This document shows positions 33,228 to 46,730 of a stretch of 64,000 nt of DNA, piece by piece. Source of the stretch: Cymbidium sinense (Eukaryota > Streptophyta > Magnoliopsida > Asparagales > Orchidaceae); NCBI GenBank assembly GCA_021442155.1, contig CM038228.1, positions 13,991,179 through 14,055,178 of the forward strand, given 5' to 3'. The stretch's first letter is position 1. Each line of letters opens with the position of its first letter. Made by a program: the position numbers and the translations under genes. The notes under the pieces were generated by a model, which worked only from the letters and a program-made list of their open reading frames with translations, was not told the origin of the DNA and did no database searches.

Positions 33228-35810
33228 TGTTGAATATACACCTTGTATATCTCATCATTTAATTCGATGATAACAAACTTGTGTAATAAAGATTAATAAT
33301 TTTTTGTAGGATAAATTATCTATATTAATTATTATACTTATCACTATTAATTTATATTATTAATGATTATATATATATATTCTTGAAGCTACTAATTATT
33401 TATATTAAGTATTTAAAGAAATTCACTAGATTTAACTTGCTTAGTCAGATCGGGAAAGTTATATCAACTAGACTAATACAGTTTGAGAATTTTTGTAGGT
33501 TATGCATTAATAATAAATAAAATATTAATAAAATGAAAATAATTTTTTAAATAATGTCATATCATTCTTTGAATTTTTGTATAATTTTTCATATTATATT
33601 TTCAATTATTTTTTAAATTATTATTTTTGGATAATTTAAATACTTGCATGAGATTAAGCATTATTCATTGTGTTTTAAACAGTGTTGGATTTATTTCACA
33701 ATTCATTTAATTATTTTTATGCTTGTATCCATTTATTTTTGCATAAGAATGAAATTATTCATGAATTATTCATATTATTACTTTTCTCTCTCCTATCAAA
33801 ATTATCATCTTAATTTAGTTTTGGCCAAATTTTTGATGATTTTTAGATGAGAATTTAATTTGATTTATTTAATTTAATACCATATCATTTTCCCTCATTT
33901 TATGAAATTTCAAATTATAAAATTATTTGAATTTTTAATTTACATATTTTGAATATCAAGTTGCATTTGATTCATTTCTAAATTTGGTTTATTTGTTTAT
34001 AACATATTTTAGCAGAAATTTTATTGGTTTTATCATGATATATTTTATTTAATTCATTTGATTTAAAGCATTAATATTTGTCCATATTTGAACATTTTTA
34101 AATTTCAAATTATTTTAAATTTGAAACTTTAAATTTTGCGATAAATTAGTTTCATATTTATTTAATTTATTTTGGCATGCTTAGGCCACCCCCTATTTAT
34201 TCTAATTGATTTAATTTAATTTTATTTTATTTAAATTAATCTAATTTAATTCAAATTTTAAAGCAAATGGCTTAAAATTTAATGCACTTTACATTTTTGG
34301 ATTTTTATTTTTGGTAATATTTAGCCGGCAAAGCAAAATCTATTTTTATTTAAATAAAATATGTTTAAATTTTAAATTTCTTCTTAATTATTTTTTATTG
34401 CTAATTGATTGAATATCATTAATTGGAGATTGGTTTATTTAAGAAAATCTTTGACCATCCCATATTATGAAGAATATTTGATTTATTTTATTAAATTAAT
34501 TTCAAATGTCTTTCTTAATTGATTTCTTAATTAATTAAAGTTTCTTTAATTATGTCAAATGCATTTAAACATATTCCCTCCATCGTTGAACGTCCCATAC
34601 TTACTTGAATTCATTAAACTCAAATTTAAATTTATTCATTTGAAATTGAATTAAATCCTTTCCATGTTTTTTTTCCTCTTGTTTTTTACACTTGTTTCCT
34701 CTTGCCTTGCCCGAAATTTTCATGGACCAAAACTATTGTTTAGGAAGTTGATTTTATGACTTAACTCTCTCTTGCAAAAATACTCTCTTGTTCAAACTCT
34801 TGCAAAATCATTTCTTGGTTCAAGCGCTCAAGTTCTCTCCTTTTTTTTCTTCACATCTTTAACAATATTCAAGGGGAGATCTTCTTCATCATCTTTAAAT
34901 TTTGAGCACATCTTCATTCGTCAAAGAGACTTTAGTAGATTGCTTCCAAGTTGCTTAGCTTCAATCATTGTTAGTTTCATTTTTTGATGGGTTGGTGTGA
35001 TTGAAAAGAATTACAATTGACCTTTTTTAAAATTTTCTAAAGTTCTTTTCAATAATTTTTCAAGTGATTTAAATACTTTATCTTATCATTAATTTGTATT
35101 TTGATTTGTGAGATCACATCTTTAAGGCTTTGTAAATATTATTTTTCATAGTTTTTATATTCATGATCTTTATAGTTTATTTTGTGCAAGTTCTTTAAAA
35201 GTTATTATTTATTTTAGCACATTTTCTTAAAGTTGTTTACGTTCATACTTTCAAATCATCATTTCATCTTGTGAAATATTTTCAAAGAATCATTTATTTC
35301 AAGTATTTCATATAAAGATCATATCATTGTATGTTTTTAAAATAAAAAAGAAACATACACACATTGAGCTCTCTTTCTTATTTGACTTAATATTATTTGT
35401 TTGGGCTTGTGAACAAAATTATTTTAAATTTTGAGAGATAAACTTATCCTTGTATTTTTTTTTCTTGTACTATTTTATTTGGGGTTGTACTTACTTGGTA
35501 TAAGAAAGTATATGTTGGAGTTATACTTGTCTAGTGTATGAAAGTATGTGTTGGGGTTGTCCTTATCTAATGTAGGAAAGTATGTTGGTAGGGTTATACT
35601 TGCCAAGTGTAGCAGAGTACTGGAGATTGGTTGTAATCTCATTTAATTAGTGAATTCCTAGTCAAGGTGACTAGATATGGACATAGGCCAATTTTTTAGC
35701 TTTGGCTGAATCACGTGAATAATTTATGTGCCCCTATTTTATTTTTTTTGCATTTACTTTTTTGCATTTGGTTTGGTTGTTGCTTTGCTCTTTCATTATA
35801 AACAACCTTA
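33228..35810 (+). repeat. Copia-type LTR, probably Sirevirus-like, solo or truncated
   Basis: The start 'tgttgaatatacacc' is followed by 'cgatgataacaaacttgtg', wording seen at the start of Sirevirus LTRs. The far end has 'gattggttgtaatctc', 'gtgaattcctag', 'ggacataggc' and 'gaatcacgtgaa', the standard closing text of plant copia LTRs. No primer-binding site or pol follows, so it is a solo or truncated LTR. At about 2.6 kb it is long and may itself contain an AT-rich insertion. The 3' limit and target duplication are not resolved. Short frames at 33,644 and 34,772 are not genes. Confidence 0.6.
35481..35628 (+). repeat. Four tandem ~36-bp repeats in the copia-type LTR
   Basis: Units start at 35,481, 35,517, 35,553 and about 35,589, each of the form 'ggggttgtacttacttggta' followed by 'aagaaagtat(a/g)tgtt'. 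They sit in the transcribed-end region just upstream of the conserved 'ggttgtaatctc' text. Confidence 0.8.
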
Positions 35811-36830
35811 TATATTTTCTAATTAACTTTTCTATAAAGTTTTAAAAACAAAATTTTAATTTAAAAAATATTTAAATTATCCAATATATTACCAAAATCC
35901 TAATATTACCAAAACTGAAATCAAAACTCAAAAAGTATTTATAAAATTGAATTTAATTCAAAATTTTGGTTTGGATCAGTTCAGTTGTTCGATTTTAACT
36001 GAAAAATGCACACCCCTAAAAAGTGGCTCATCTAGTCACCTAAAAGTTATCACAAGCATAAAAGCATAAAAAAATAAATATTTCATTCACATCTAGATTG
36101 CATCAAAAGTAAATAAATATGAAACAAATATAAAAAATAATAACAAATACATATTAAAATAATAAAAGAATGACTAGTGTGATTGGGCCTTTGAAATACA
36201 ACTAAAAAAAATGACTGCTAAGCTCTACCTTATGCAGCCCAACCTAGACCTATTAATAGTTAAACTTATCCCGTCGATCTTCTAGCTTCATCATCATCAT
36301 CTGGTCCTTTTGGCTTCAAAAGCTATAAGGATTCTCCTTTTTGCAATTCATTCATATTTCCTTTCTTCACCTCTTTAAAATCCCACAAGCTAATAACAAA
36401 AATTTTCTATTCTCTAAAAGTTTTTTGTAAAATAAAAAAAATATTACAACCTCATTCCTACAAAACAAATTTTAGTCTCCATATATAAAAAAAAACATTT
36501 ACAAAGTTCACAACATCAAACAAAATGTTAGCCACTATCAAATTTCAAGCTACTTTTCTATTGGTCATGCTGAAAGGGCATTAAGTAATTTATATCATTT
36601 TTTATAGTAGGACTTGCAATAAAACTTTGTTATATTTAAATAAAACACATCAGCATGACATTACAGTTACTTCATAGTATTGTTCCAATACAATATGTAG
36701 AAAACAACATTAATCTCAACCAAAAAAAGTTTTATCATAAATTATCCTAACATAAGATCACATATTTATCCTAAAAAAATTTCACATCCATAACCATCAC
36801 AAAAGAATTACATTAAAACATTCATGTGAC
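35811..36830. other. AT-rich DNA with a hAT-MITE end
   Basis: At about 35,940-36,018 the text 'ttttggtttggatcagttca' to 'tgcacacccctA' copies the right end of the MITE at 1,844-2,333. A matching left end was not found, so the copy is truncated. The remainder holds no recognisable feature. Confidence 0.5.
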
Positions 36831-39200
36831 GATGGAAGCTCTCGACCTAGCTACTTTGGCGCCTCTCCTTGGTACATTTTCTTCCCTTCAATGGTTAATG
36901 TTACATTGATTTCCTGGCTACCTCGTCTAATTTTTTCCCTGGTGCATCTTCTCCCCTACTGCCCATGGATCCCCCTTCCTATGCAAATGTTTTGGCTGGT
37001 AGCTCCTATGCCAAAACTCCCCCACCTGACCCAAACCTGCTCTTATTTCCTCAATCTTACCATGATACTTTTATTGAAGGCACCTCCTCCTCCCTTTGAG
37101 AAAAGCTACAAGAAAGAATGGTAAACCTGCCCTCATACTTTCTAAATCTGAAACATGGACCTTGGCCAAACCTTTCAGGTTCACCCTCATTGGAAAGTTA
37201 ACTTATAGAAACCCAAAAATGGACTATATCAAGAACCATTTTAATGGTGTAAAATTGGCTGAATATTGGAAGGTGGGTCTTCTTGATGGTAGGCATATAA
37301 TGATCAAGCTTTCTATGGAGGAAGATTAGGCTAGACTTTTTTCTAAGAAGCTTTACCACATTGATAATGTTTCTGTGAAATTTCTAAAATGGACCCTTCT
37401 TTTGACTTTAGTATAGATGCCCCAATTGCTCTTATTTGGATTAAATTATCTAGCCTAAAACTCCACTTATTTAATAAGCAAATCCTCCACTCCATAGCTG
37501 CAATTTGTGGAATACCACTTAAACTAGACACTCCTACTTTCAACTTATCTAGGCCATCAGCTACTAGAATCATGGTGGAGATGGACATAACAACATCTTT
37601 CAATGAAAAAATATGTATAGGAACACAATCCAATGGGTCTTAGCAAAGGGTGGAGATTGAACAAAAATCTTTGTATCACAACAATTGTAGAATATTTAGA
37701 AATTCTTTGGACCATTGCTTCATTGCCCATTTAGAACTAAAAATAACAAATATGTTAAGGGAAAATAGCCAATGGAAACTATCACCCAGAAAACTTTAGA
37801 CCCAGCTCAAACTCAATCTAAAGTTCTCTTAAATTACAGCACAAACCATAATGAACATATGGAATCTAGAAACAACATTCTGATGATTGAAGGAGATTCT
37901 GATAGAGACAACCAGACTCTAAACATTTACTCAACCTAATTGATACCCCTGGAGAATTGGACCTACAAAATATGGTTCCTAGTAGTAACTTAAATCCCAC
38001 TAATCTACACTAGCCATAAAGAAACCACAAAGCTCTTCTAACCAAGGAGCATGAAATTGAAACCAGTTCTTAATCTGGAAATCCAACTAACAGTAATACA
38101 AAAACTGATAACATCAATAGAAGATTTTTCACCTCTTTCTCAAAGCATTACAATAGATCACCTCGACTCTAGATATGATTCCATAATTACTTCAACAATC
38201 CCTCATCATACCTGAAACAAAACCCCATCCAACTTACTGAAATTCAAAATTCTGTTGGAATCATTTTAGAACATGGCAGAGATCTTTTGCTTCAACCACC
38301 TGGACACAACTCCACTAAGGAACTGATACCAATCTCCCATACCTTCAAATTAGACCCTCTTGAATCTAGGTATGATTCCACAAATGCTTCCACAATCTCT
38401 CATCATACATTGAAACAAACCTCCATTCAACTTGCTATTTTTCATAATTTAGCAGCAGCTTCTGGCATAATTCTGATCCAACATCCATCTGATCAATACC
38501 TAATACCAACACTCCACACCATAGCAAACTATCATATCCTAGACAAGAATCCTAACCAAAACTCTATCCAAGCTGAAGAACAGCAACAGACAACACCAAC
38601 CTTTTTTTAATCCCTGATAGAAACTCTGAATAATTTGATGGACATCTTATTGCTGCAACAGCCCAACCAAACAACTATAAAGACCTTGAACAACTACATT
38701 ATGTTCATACCACAACTAATCACCATATCCTGAACAAAGACCACATTCAAAAATCTGTCTAATATAAAGAACAACATCAAGCAGTAGTAACCTCTCCATT
38801 CCCTGGTAGAATTCCTGTATCTTCTGAGGGATAGAGATTTGCTGTGTCAAACCACTTGAATCCTTGCAGAACTTTGAATAATATTCACTTGAACAAGACC
38901 AGGAACTAGCAAAGGAAACCCATAACCAGCTCCCTCCTCATGATCAGTTGAACTATGATGATATGCTTAATTCAGCTATGGATGAGTGGCACACATTCAA
39001 GAATAAGAAAAAGGTGCATAAAGGCTCTAGAGAATTGAAACATCTTCTTGCTAAAACAAATCAATATGTTAGAAACTATAATTGGAAAGAAGGTACTTTT
39101 AACATCAATATTTTACACAGCTTATCTCCTTTATACTATAATCAAACATAGTGGTGCTTGAAAAACTTAAGTTCTTGGTGTAGGCAACCTTATCATTAAG
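36830..39200 (+). pseudogene. L1-type LINE ORF1 remnant (DUF4283 domain)
   Basis: Plus-strand frames read, with shifts, KPFRFTLIGKLTYRNP, KVGLLDGRHIMIKLSMEED, then LIWIKLSSLKLHLFNKQIL, GIPLKLDTPTFNLSRPS and MVEMDIT. This is the DUF4283 nucleic-acid-binding domain of plant L1 ORF1 proteins. The zinc-knuckle region that should follow is eroded, with text near YHNNCRIF. A low-complexity tail (38,287-38,610 and 38,948-39,151) follows, as usual for these ORF1 proteins. At least four frame changes or stops. No ORF2 endonuclease or reverse transcriptase follows, so the element is 3'-truncated, which is unusual for LINEs and suggests a later deletion or insertion. Confidence 0.8.
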
Positions 39201-39790
39201 GTACATGATTCTAAGCTTTCAAAAGTTTTCATATTGAATTTTGGGAAAAGATTCATATATGCATTATTAGAGGTAATCTATAATAGACTTTAAACTAGTA
39301 ATTCAACAGTAACTCTCATATTCAATATATGTTCTTTTCATTTGTATTACTCTAATTCTTGATATCTCTTTTTCATGCATTTCATTTATAGTTATTGAAA
39401 TTCTTTATGAATATTGTGTAAACTTTGAGCACAACACTCTCTTCTTATATGTGTAGAAGGTAGGTTAAGATCATTTATCAATACTTGTATTATTACTTAT
39501 ATGTCTCCAATATAACGATTCATCCAAAGAATATTTTACCCAACCCTTATTTAATAGGATGAATGCAAACCATCATGTGGGAAATTCTTTCCTACACCAA
39601 CATTTGTCATTACTTAGTGGTTTTGTGTAGAATGGTCATGTTATTCAACATGCGCTTTAACACAATATCATTCTAAAAGTCAAGGATGTGATGAATATTA
39701 TCTCGCATCTCATTTAGTTACTTTTTATTTCATTAGTAACACAAACTTCAATGTTACAGACTTGATCATTGTTGATCTCACTTTTGGAGT
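39201..39790. other. Unclassified junction between the L1 remnant and the second LTR-like element
   Basis: No recognisable motif. It does not contain the LTR-like block found at 1-545, so the second element's left end is either deleted or lies in sequence I could not match. Confidence 0.3.
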
Positions 39791-41199
39791 GAGAATTAAT
39801 CCCTCCTTTCTTAGATCTAGGGCCTTCTAGACACTTGGACTTCATTAGTGCTAAGACAATTCTAGTGATTAAGAGAACTCTAAACATAGACCTAGAAACT
39901 TATAGGGCATAATCCTAAGCTTAGAGTTTACCTTAGGACAAATAAGTTTCGCCTACCTTAAGGCATGGACTAAGACTCATACCCATCCACTCATCCAAAC
40001 TTAAGTTCATATAGATGGAGCTAAACCAACTCTAACCTATTCAATTAATCTTAATTGAATTTGGTTCTCCAATCCAAGCTCCAAGCCAAATCAACTTGGA
40101 TCTTAACCTGAGTTAACCCACCATAATCCTATAACTCCATTCAAACCCATTCGAGCAAGCTAAATCCAATTTGATTTTCTCAATCATTCTAATTATTCAA
40201 TAGATCATTTCAAGCCACTCCAACTCTCACAATCAAGCCAATTGAACCAAGAAAATTTGATTAACCCAAGTTAGCCCATTTGACCTAAAAGGATCAAATG
40301 AGCCAAAACCTAGTTAAGCCCAAATCGATTGCAATCAAAGCTACAAATCAACTTTAAATTTATCATTGAACTCATCCTGATAGTCCATAACCACAATTGG
40401 TCCAAGTTGACTTGACCAAGCCACTTAACCTAAAGTGATCTAAAGGGATAATTGAGCCAAACTCCAATTAAACTCTCATTGGATCAAATCAAGACATCCA
40501 ATCCCTTCATTGATGGTTGTAGATCATTATTGAACATTCCGCTACAATCAATTGAACCTAATCAAGCCAATTTGATCATTTGACCCAAGTTAACCCAATT
40601 TGACCTAGATGGTCAAATTGAACCAAATCAAATCTTGGATCAAATTGGTTGAAACCAATGCTTCTAACAAATCACTAATTCAATATTAAACATGATCCAA
40701 CTCTCAATTAGATCCAATTTGGTCAACCCAACCCAATTAGCCTACTTAGCCCAATTTGACCTAAAGGGTCAAATTGAACCAAATCATTTTATAATTAAAA
40801 TTAATTAAAATCAACTCTCCCAATCAATTACAAATGGCCAATTGAACATAGACTTAATCCATGTCAAGCCAATTGGCTAATTTGGTCAAATTGATCAACA
40901 TGACTCATTTGACTAAAATTAAACCATAGGAACTAAATATAAATCTAACTCAAATTAAATCAAACCAATTATACTCATTCACTCTAAATGACCAATTTAA
41001 CTTACCCATTCATCAGTTTGACCCAATTTGGTCAAAATGGTCAACTTAGCCCAACTTAAACCATTTGACCTATATGGGTCAAATTAAAGCCAAACCAAAC
41101 CAAACCAAACTTGGCATGACTCATCCTTGGGTCACCATGGGCCTACCCAAGTGGGGCCAACCCATGCTAAACTCGATTTAGGTCAAACATATTGAACCA

Positions 41200-42300
41200 A
41201 GCAACCTAAACAGGATAAAATCTCAACCCCTACCCCGACCCCATGGTACCCACCTTTGGCTCTTCTTGGATAGAGGACCATCGACTCAACCTAACCCAAT
41301 TGTTGGGCTCAACCTTTGGCCAAGAGAGGGTGAGTTCACCCATGGGCAACCATTGGTCCACCTAAGGGAGAGTATACACCTCATGGCGACTCTACACTCT
41401 TTTAGCCTCTCATCCTCATCCATCAGTCCCAATATTGACCACCTACTCGGCGGATGTTGATAAAGGCTTCCCAAGCCTTGGTTCTAGGGAATAGAGTTTA
41501 CTCCCATCCATTTCCAAACTCATAGAGAGCATTTCACACAGTCTCATACCCTCTCTCGAGCTCCTCGTGCACTCCACCGCCGATAAGACCAGCTCTCGAT
41601 TAGACCCGAGAGCTCCGTCCATCCAAACTTCTCAAACCTTCATCAAACTCATATTAACTTTTCTCACACCTTCACCTCACTCCAACATGCTAAAATGAAT
41701 GATTTGACCACTGGAAGACGTCCCTAGACTAACTCCAACGAGATTTATGATGATGTTTGGCCCACAAATGAATCGACGGGGAGATAGATTGAGATCTTCT
41801 CAGTAGGACATCATCTCTTCAAGATGAAGCTACCTCTATCGGCGGATCACCAGTCTATAGCTCTAGTGAGCCAAAAATTCAGCAACCGTAGTCTTGGCCT
41901 CTAAGTATTAGTCTTTTTTGAAGTGAATTGTGATTTTATGTGATTTCTACCATAGGATCTCCTTAGATTCATTCTCTGATCATTTTGGAGTTGATTCCAC
42001 TATTGAACAAGCTCGAGCTTTCAGTGATGAGGAAGCGGTGTCCTTCAAATGCTTCTTGCGGATGAAAGATCATCGATTGTCCATTCCACATGATTAGAAT
42101 GGACGATCGTGACTAATTATATTAGAAATCTCAATTTAATCCCTTCAAAATCATGAGATTAATCTCAACCATTTGACCCGAGATCGAACGACCGAAACAA
42201 AATTGTGCCACTTGAGTCATTCTCGCGTCGGACGTTTTGACAATCTTGTGGCCACATGGAGAGCGCTACCATGTCAACATCTGCATGGCACTGAAGGTTT
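41200..42300. other. GC-richer core of the second LTR-like element
   Basis: Patches such as 'gcactccaccgccgataaga' and 'gagagctccgtcc' stand out from the AT-rich flanks. It corresponds in position to 2,690-3,105. No frame longer than about 65 codons and no recognisable domain. Confidence 0.4.
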
Positions 42301-43689
42301 AAAGGATTAATTAAAGCTTAAAAATGTAATTAAATGGACAAAACTTTAAAAAATTATAACTAATTGTAAAAAAAGTCAAAAAAATACAAATAATCCTAAT
42401 TTGGAAAGCTTAGGCAGAGGTGAACTTAATAAAAATAAAATCCCTAATTAACAACTAATGAATCATGCTTAATTAATATTTGAAGCTTAGGCTAATTACC
42501 TTACTTATGGCCAAATTACTTGGCTAGTTATTTTCAAATTTGGTGGGATGATTCTTTGGGATGTCTTCTACCTCCCATAATTTTCTTGAAATTATTTGTC
42601 ATATAGTTTAAAGATTTTAAAATTTCAACCCTAATTACCCTCTTTAATTAATTAAATAATTATTAAAATTGGTGAATAGTAAAAATTAAACAATTAATGT
42701 TAAATAATCAATATAAATAGTTGGTATAATGAGAAAAATAATTAAGACCACTTTCCTAATTATTTTCTCAAATATACTTCTTTAAGAGGGTTAATTAACA
42801 TGTTTAATAATTAAAGAATAATTAAGAAGAATCAATGATAAAACAAAAATTAAAATTGATTTAGGTAACTTAAATATGATCCATTAATCCCTTCATGTGT
42901 TTAATAGCATAAAGTCATTAAAGAAATTATGATTATCCCGTTGGTGTGGGATAATCATAAGAGTATTTAACTTAAATGTTTTTCTCCTTTAATTTAGTTA
43001 ATTCTTAAGCATGAGCCTATTGCATTAGACTCCTTTAGATGCATTGCTGATTTTATATTCCCAAAGCATATCATTAAAGGCTCATGATCAAGTAGTTAAC
43101 TAAATTAAAGAAGCTTGGAGAAAGGTAATTAAGTTGATGTGATTAGTGATTTGGACCTAATTAACACATAAAATCTATTTAATTTTTTTCTTTAAATATG
43201 TCAAATCATCAACATAGGATGGGGTAAATCCTAGTATCATTTCTCCTCTTTAGGTTTTAAGAACTTAAACATCAAAATCAAACCTTATAAAAAAACTTTG
43301 GTTAATGTTAAGGAATGTTTATTTGCCTTGATTATCCTTATGATTCAATATAATTGAGTATGTTATGTGCCAACATTTAATTAATTCCTTTCAATTATTA
43401 TAAATGTGCATGCCATTTGTTTCATATGTTCATATTTTTTTTTAGAAAAAAGAGAATTAAAAGAATATGATTGCATTTAAGTTGCATGTGTTGGATAAAT
43501 ATTATTATATAGTGTGGCTATTATTACTAATAAATCTTAAATTATTTTGGAAATTATAAGTTAATAATGAATAAAAAAAGTGTGAAGTTTAAGTTAATAT
43601 TTGTTATAAATACTTAATGAAGTTTTCATTTAGTTGCAACTTAAAGATGCTAAAGGATTGTTTTATCTTTATGTTTCATGGGTATGTTT

Positions 43690-44100
43690 AGATGTATTTG
43701 GGTTAGCAAGTATATAGTGTAGACATCCCAGGAATATAAGGTTTTAAGTAGTCTCATAGAGGTCTCAGATAATCTTACTTCTCTAGTTTAACAATGACAC
43801 ATACTTGCTTAATTTCATTTATGTGTATACATGTGCTAGAATTTGGTATAAAACTTTACTTTCCTTGTCATTAAACTTTATATGAACAAAAGATTTTTAT
43901 ATAACCTTTGCATGATTTTATTTCTATGCTTATATATATGCTTATATGTATTTGAATTGGCAAATATATAGTCTGGATATCCCGGAAACACGAGGCTTTA
44001 AGTAGACCCAAGAAAGTCTTAGATAATCTCACTTTCCTAGTTTAACAATGTCACATACTTGCTTAAAATTCTTATACATGTTTGCATTTGCTTAGCTATG
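43690..44100. repeat. Tandem duplication, period 254 bp
   Basis: Units start near 43,692 and 43,946. Shared text in order: 'atgtatttg', 'gcaa(g/a)tatatagt', 'atccc(a/g)g(g/a)aa', 'ggttttaagtag'/'ggctttaagtag', 'tagtttaacaatg(a/t)caca' and 'tacttgctta'. Lies within the internal region of the second LTR-like element. Confidence 0.8.
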
Positions 44101-44619
44101 AGATTAAATCTTTCTCTTATATTAAATTCATGCATTACTGATTAAGTGTGCAAAATATGAGTATATATTGCATATATAAGTATATATTCAGTCAAATATT
44201 AAGAAAATAAAAAAAATTAAAGAATGTGTATGCTATTGATAATGAAAGGAAGTAGTGGGATGCTACTCCTATGATGGTGACTTAATTTTACTAATCCTAA
44301 GATGCCTTTCATGTTTGAATAAGATTTCTTTTGATCTAAACTTAGGATTAATAAAATATTCTTAAGTCGTTCACTTATAAAACTAAAGCCATGATAATGT
44401 ACTTTTAGAAAATAACATAGGATATGGCTGAAGGGGACAAGCCTCTCTCTTCTCTTAATAATAATTAGATGTTAAGTAAACATTAAATAAAATAAGAAAG
44501 TGTAAATTAAAATTAATCAATTCATTAAAATATTTGAAGTGAAACCATCCCTAATGATTAATTTAAACAATTCTAAAACTTTAAACAATCATACTTCTAA
44601 AACTTAATCAAGACACACC

Positions 44620-46730
44620 ACACTAAGCCTTAGCACACACATTAGAATGCTAAGTCACCAATTCTAGTATTAAGTTAGGTCGGTGCATGTTATGACGATG
44701 TGTTTTATTTTATAATGTAATATTTTAGATTGGATGTTAGTATTGTTTGTGCATAAACTGGATGTTAGGTTGTTAGTAGCCTAATGATGTTTAATGCAGG
44801 GGACTATGCTAAAAGGGCTACTATAAAAATAAATAAATATAAATGTTCTTGCTTGTAGGTTCTGCTTATACCCCTAAATATATTCCAAATAAGACAGATG
44901 GGCTTGGCTACCCAAGTGCAGGGTGCTAAGTTCAAATGCATGAAATATAATTGCTTTGATTATATTTGTTTAGCTAACGTCTATTTTACAAGTGTAGTTT
45001 GATTTCATTTTTCACAAATATGTAATTTTTGTAATAGGATTAGGATCAGTGTTATCGGGTTTAGGATGAGCAATGGCTAGAAGGCAAAGACCTAGGAGGC
45101 CCTATGAAGCCTAGAGCAAACTAATCCAAAGAAGAAAAGAAGGACAAAAGATTGAAGACCACCCCCCCCAACATTTATTTTAATTGTAACATTCAATTGT
45201 AATCTGAGTTATATAAGGATAGAGCTCGACTACCTAACATTTTTTTTTTTTTGTGGTGTACGGTAGTACCCGGCCGCATCAGCCTTCTATTCTTTATGAA
45301 ATTTAAATGTTTAATTATTGTATTTAGTTTGTGTAATAGAAATGATATATTTTTCATAGGTTTCTTAAAGTGTGATGATTTGATGTGTGGCTTGGATGCA
45401 GTAAGCTCTTTAGGATAAAATTAAATATTATATCCTCATTAAATAACTCATAACTAAATTTTAATATAGCTCATAACCTCATTTTAAGGCTTAGGATCTT
45501 AATCAAGATAATAAAAGATTTAGCAACCCCTTAGATGAATGATTGTATGCTACAATAACATGCATATCATATTATGTCACTCTTAAATAAGCAAGGTCTT
45601 CACTCTTGCATGATAGGGGATATGCTTGACCTTTGAGAGAAATCACTTGTAATGAAGAAAACCTCTTCTAATTGATTTATTCCATGACTTAATTTCATCA
45701 TGCATATAGGCATAATTGTCCTAAGCCTTGGTCCAAAATAAATGTGTCAAAATAATCCAAAAACTTGTAAATTTTTAACATTAATCTAATTCATATATGC
45801 ATACCAAATATTATCTAGTCTCTTAGGGAGTGAGTTCAGAACTCTCGCTTCCTTCCTTAATTAAATAATAACCTAGCTATCTTGCAACTAAATAAGACCG
45901 ACCTACATGGTTTTAAAGCGTAGTAGGTGTTAGTTGGCAGCCACTCTATACGGTTGTAAGTCCAGAAGAGTAGGAATGTGTCTATTCTCTCTTGTGGAGG
46001 TAAACTATTATATCCCATTTTCTCTATTAGACTTAGGTCGTGCTTCTAGGTTGTGCTAAAGCATTTTAGATTTTTAAGTTATGAGGATACTTATTTTCTT
46101 TAGGCTACGAGTATAAGTCCTCACCTCTTAGGCATTTCTAAAATCTTGTGTTGTTGGAAACTAAGTTCTAGAATTCTAATGAAATTTCAACTCAAATAAA
46201 TAATTTTTTCTCTTTCAAAAATATAAAGCCTCATTATAGGGTAAATTGGAGCACTCACTAGGTCTCTTAGTATCTTGGGTACTCCATTCTTATCTTCCTA
46301 TGAAATATGTAAATAAGTCTTTCTATTTGAACTTTCTCACTTCATTTTTAAAAAGTACCTAATCTTTTGATAGTACCTTTGAAATCTTTGGAGATACTTA
46401 TTTACTACTTTAGTCATGAGTATTCTTAGAAAATTCTCATTTCCCAAGATATAATTAACTATGAGAGCTTGCTTCCATAGGGAACTAAAAAATTTGGCAT
46501 AAAATAAACTTTACTTTACTCATTCATGTAAAGTAGGGGAAATATTTCTGGTATATGCGTAGACCCATCTGCTTTAGAAGTCCTTACTAGGTGTTCAGAT
46601 CAATTGTAAGGCGATGTCTCTATTTTTTTAGATAGTACATCATATATTAATGTCGCACCTGATCACTTCAATAAGTATCCTTTCAAATTTATTTGGTGTC
46701 CCTACGACTCCAAATTAAAATACCACAATC
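44620..46730 (+). repeat. LTR-like block, copy C
   Basis: Full-length partner of copy B (5,590-7,590). The GC-rich island is at 45,215-45,290 ('gatagagctcgactaccta' then 'ggtagtacccggccgcatca'). It lies at the right end of the second element, as expected for a 3' LTR. Terminal dinucleotides and target duplication could not be fixed. Confidence 0.6.

Larger units (their letters stand above)
39790..44620 (+). repeat. Non-coding internal region, second member of the LTR-like family
   Basis: Dense short words such as 'tttgaccca', 'ggtcaaattgaacc' and 'ccaatttga' fill 39.9-41.2 kb, as in 1.0-1.8 kb. A GC-richer core follows (41,200-42,300), then AT-rich DNA. No retroviral-type coding motif. The small frames at 41,266-41,474 overlap on both strands within the core and are not supported as genes. 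Confidence 0.5.
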
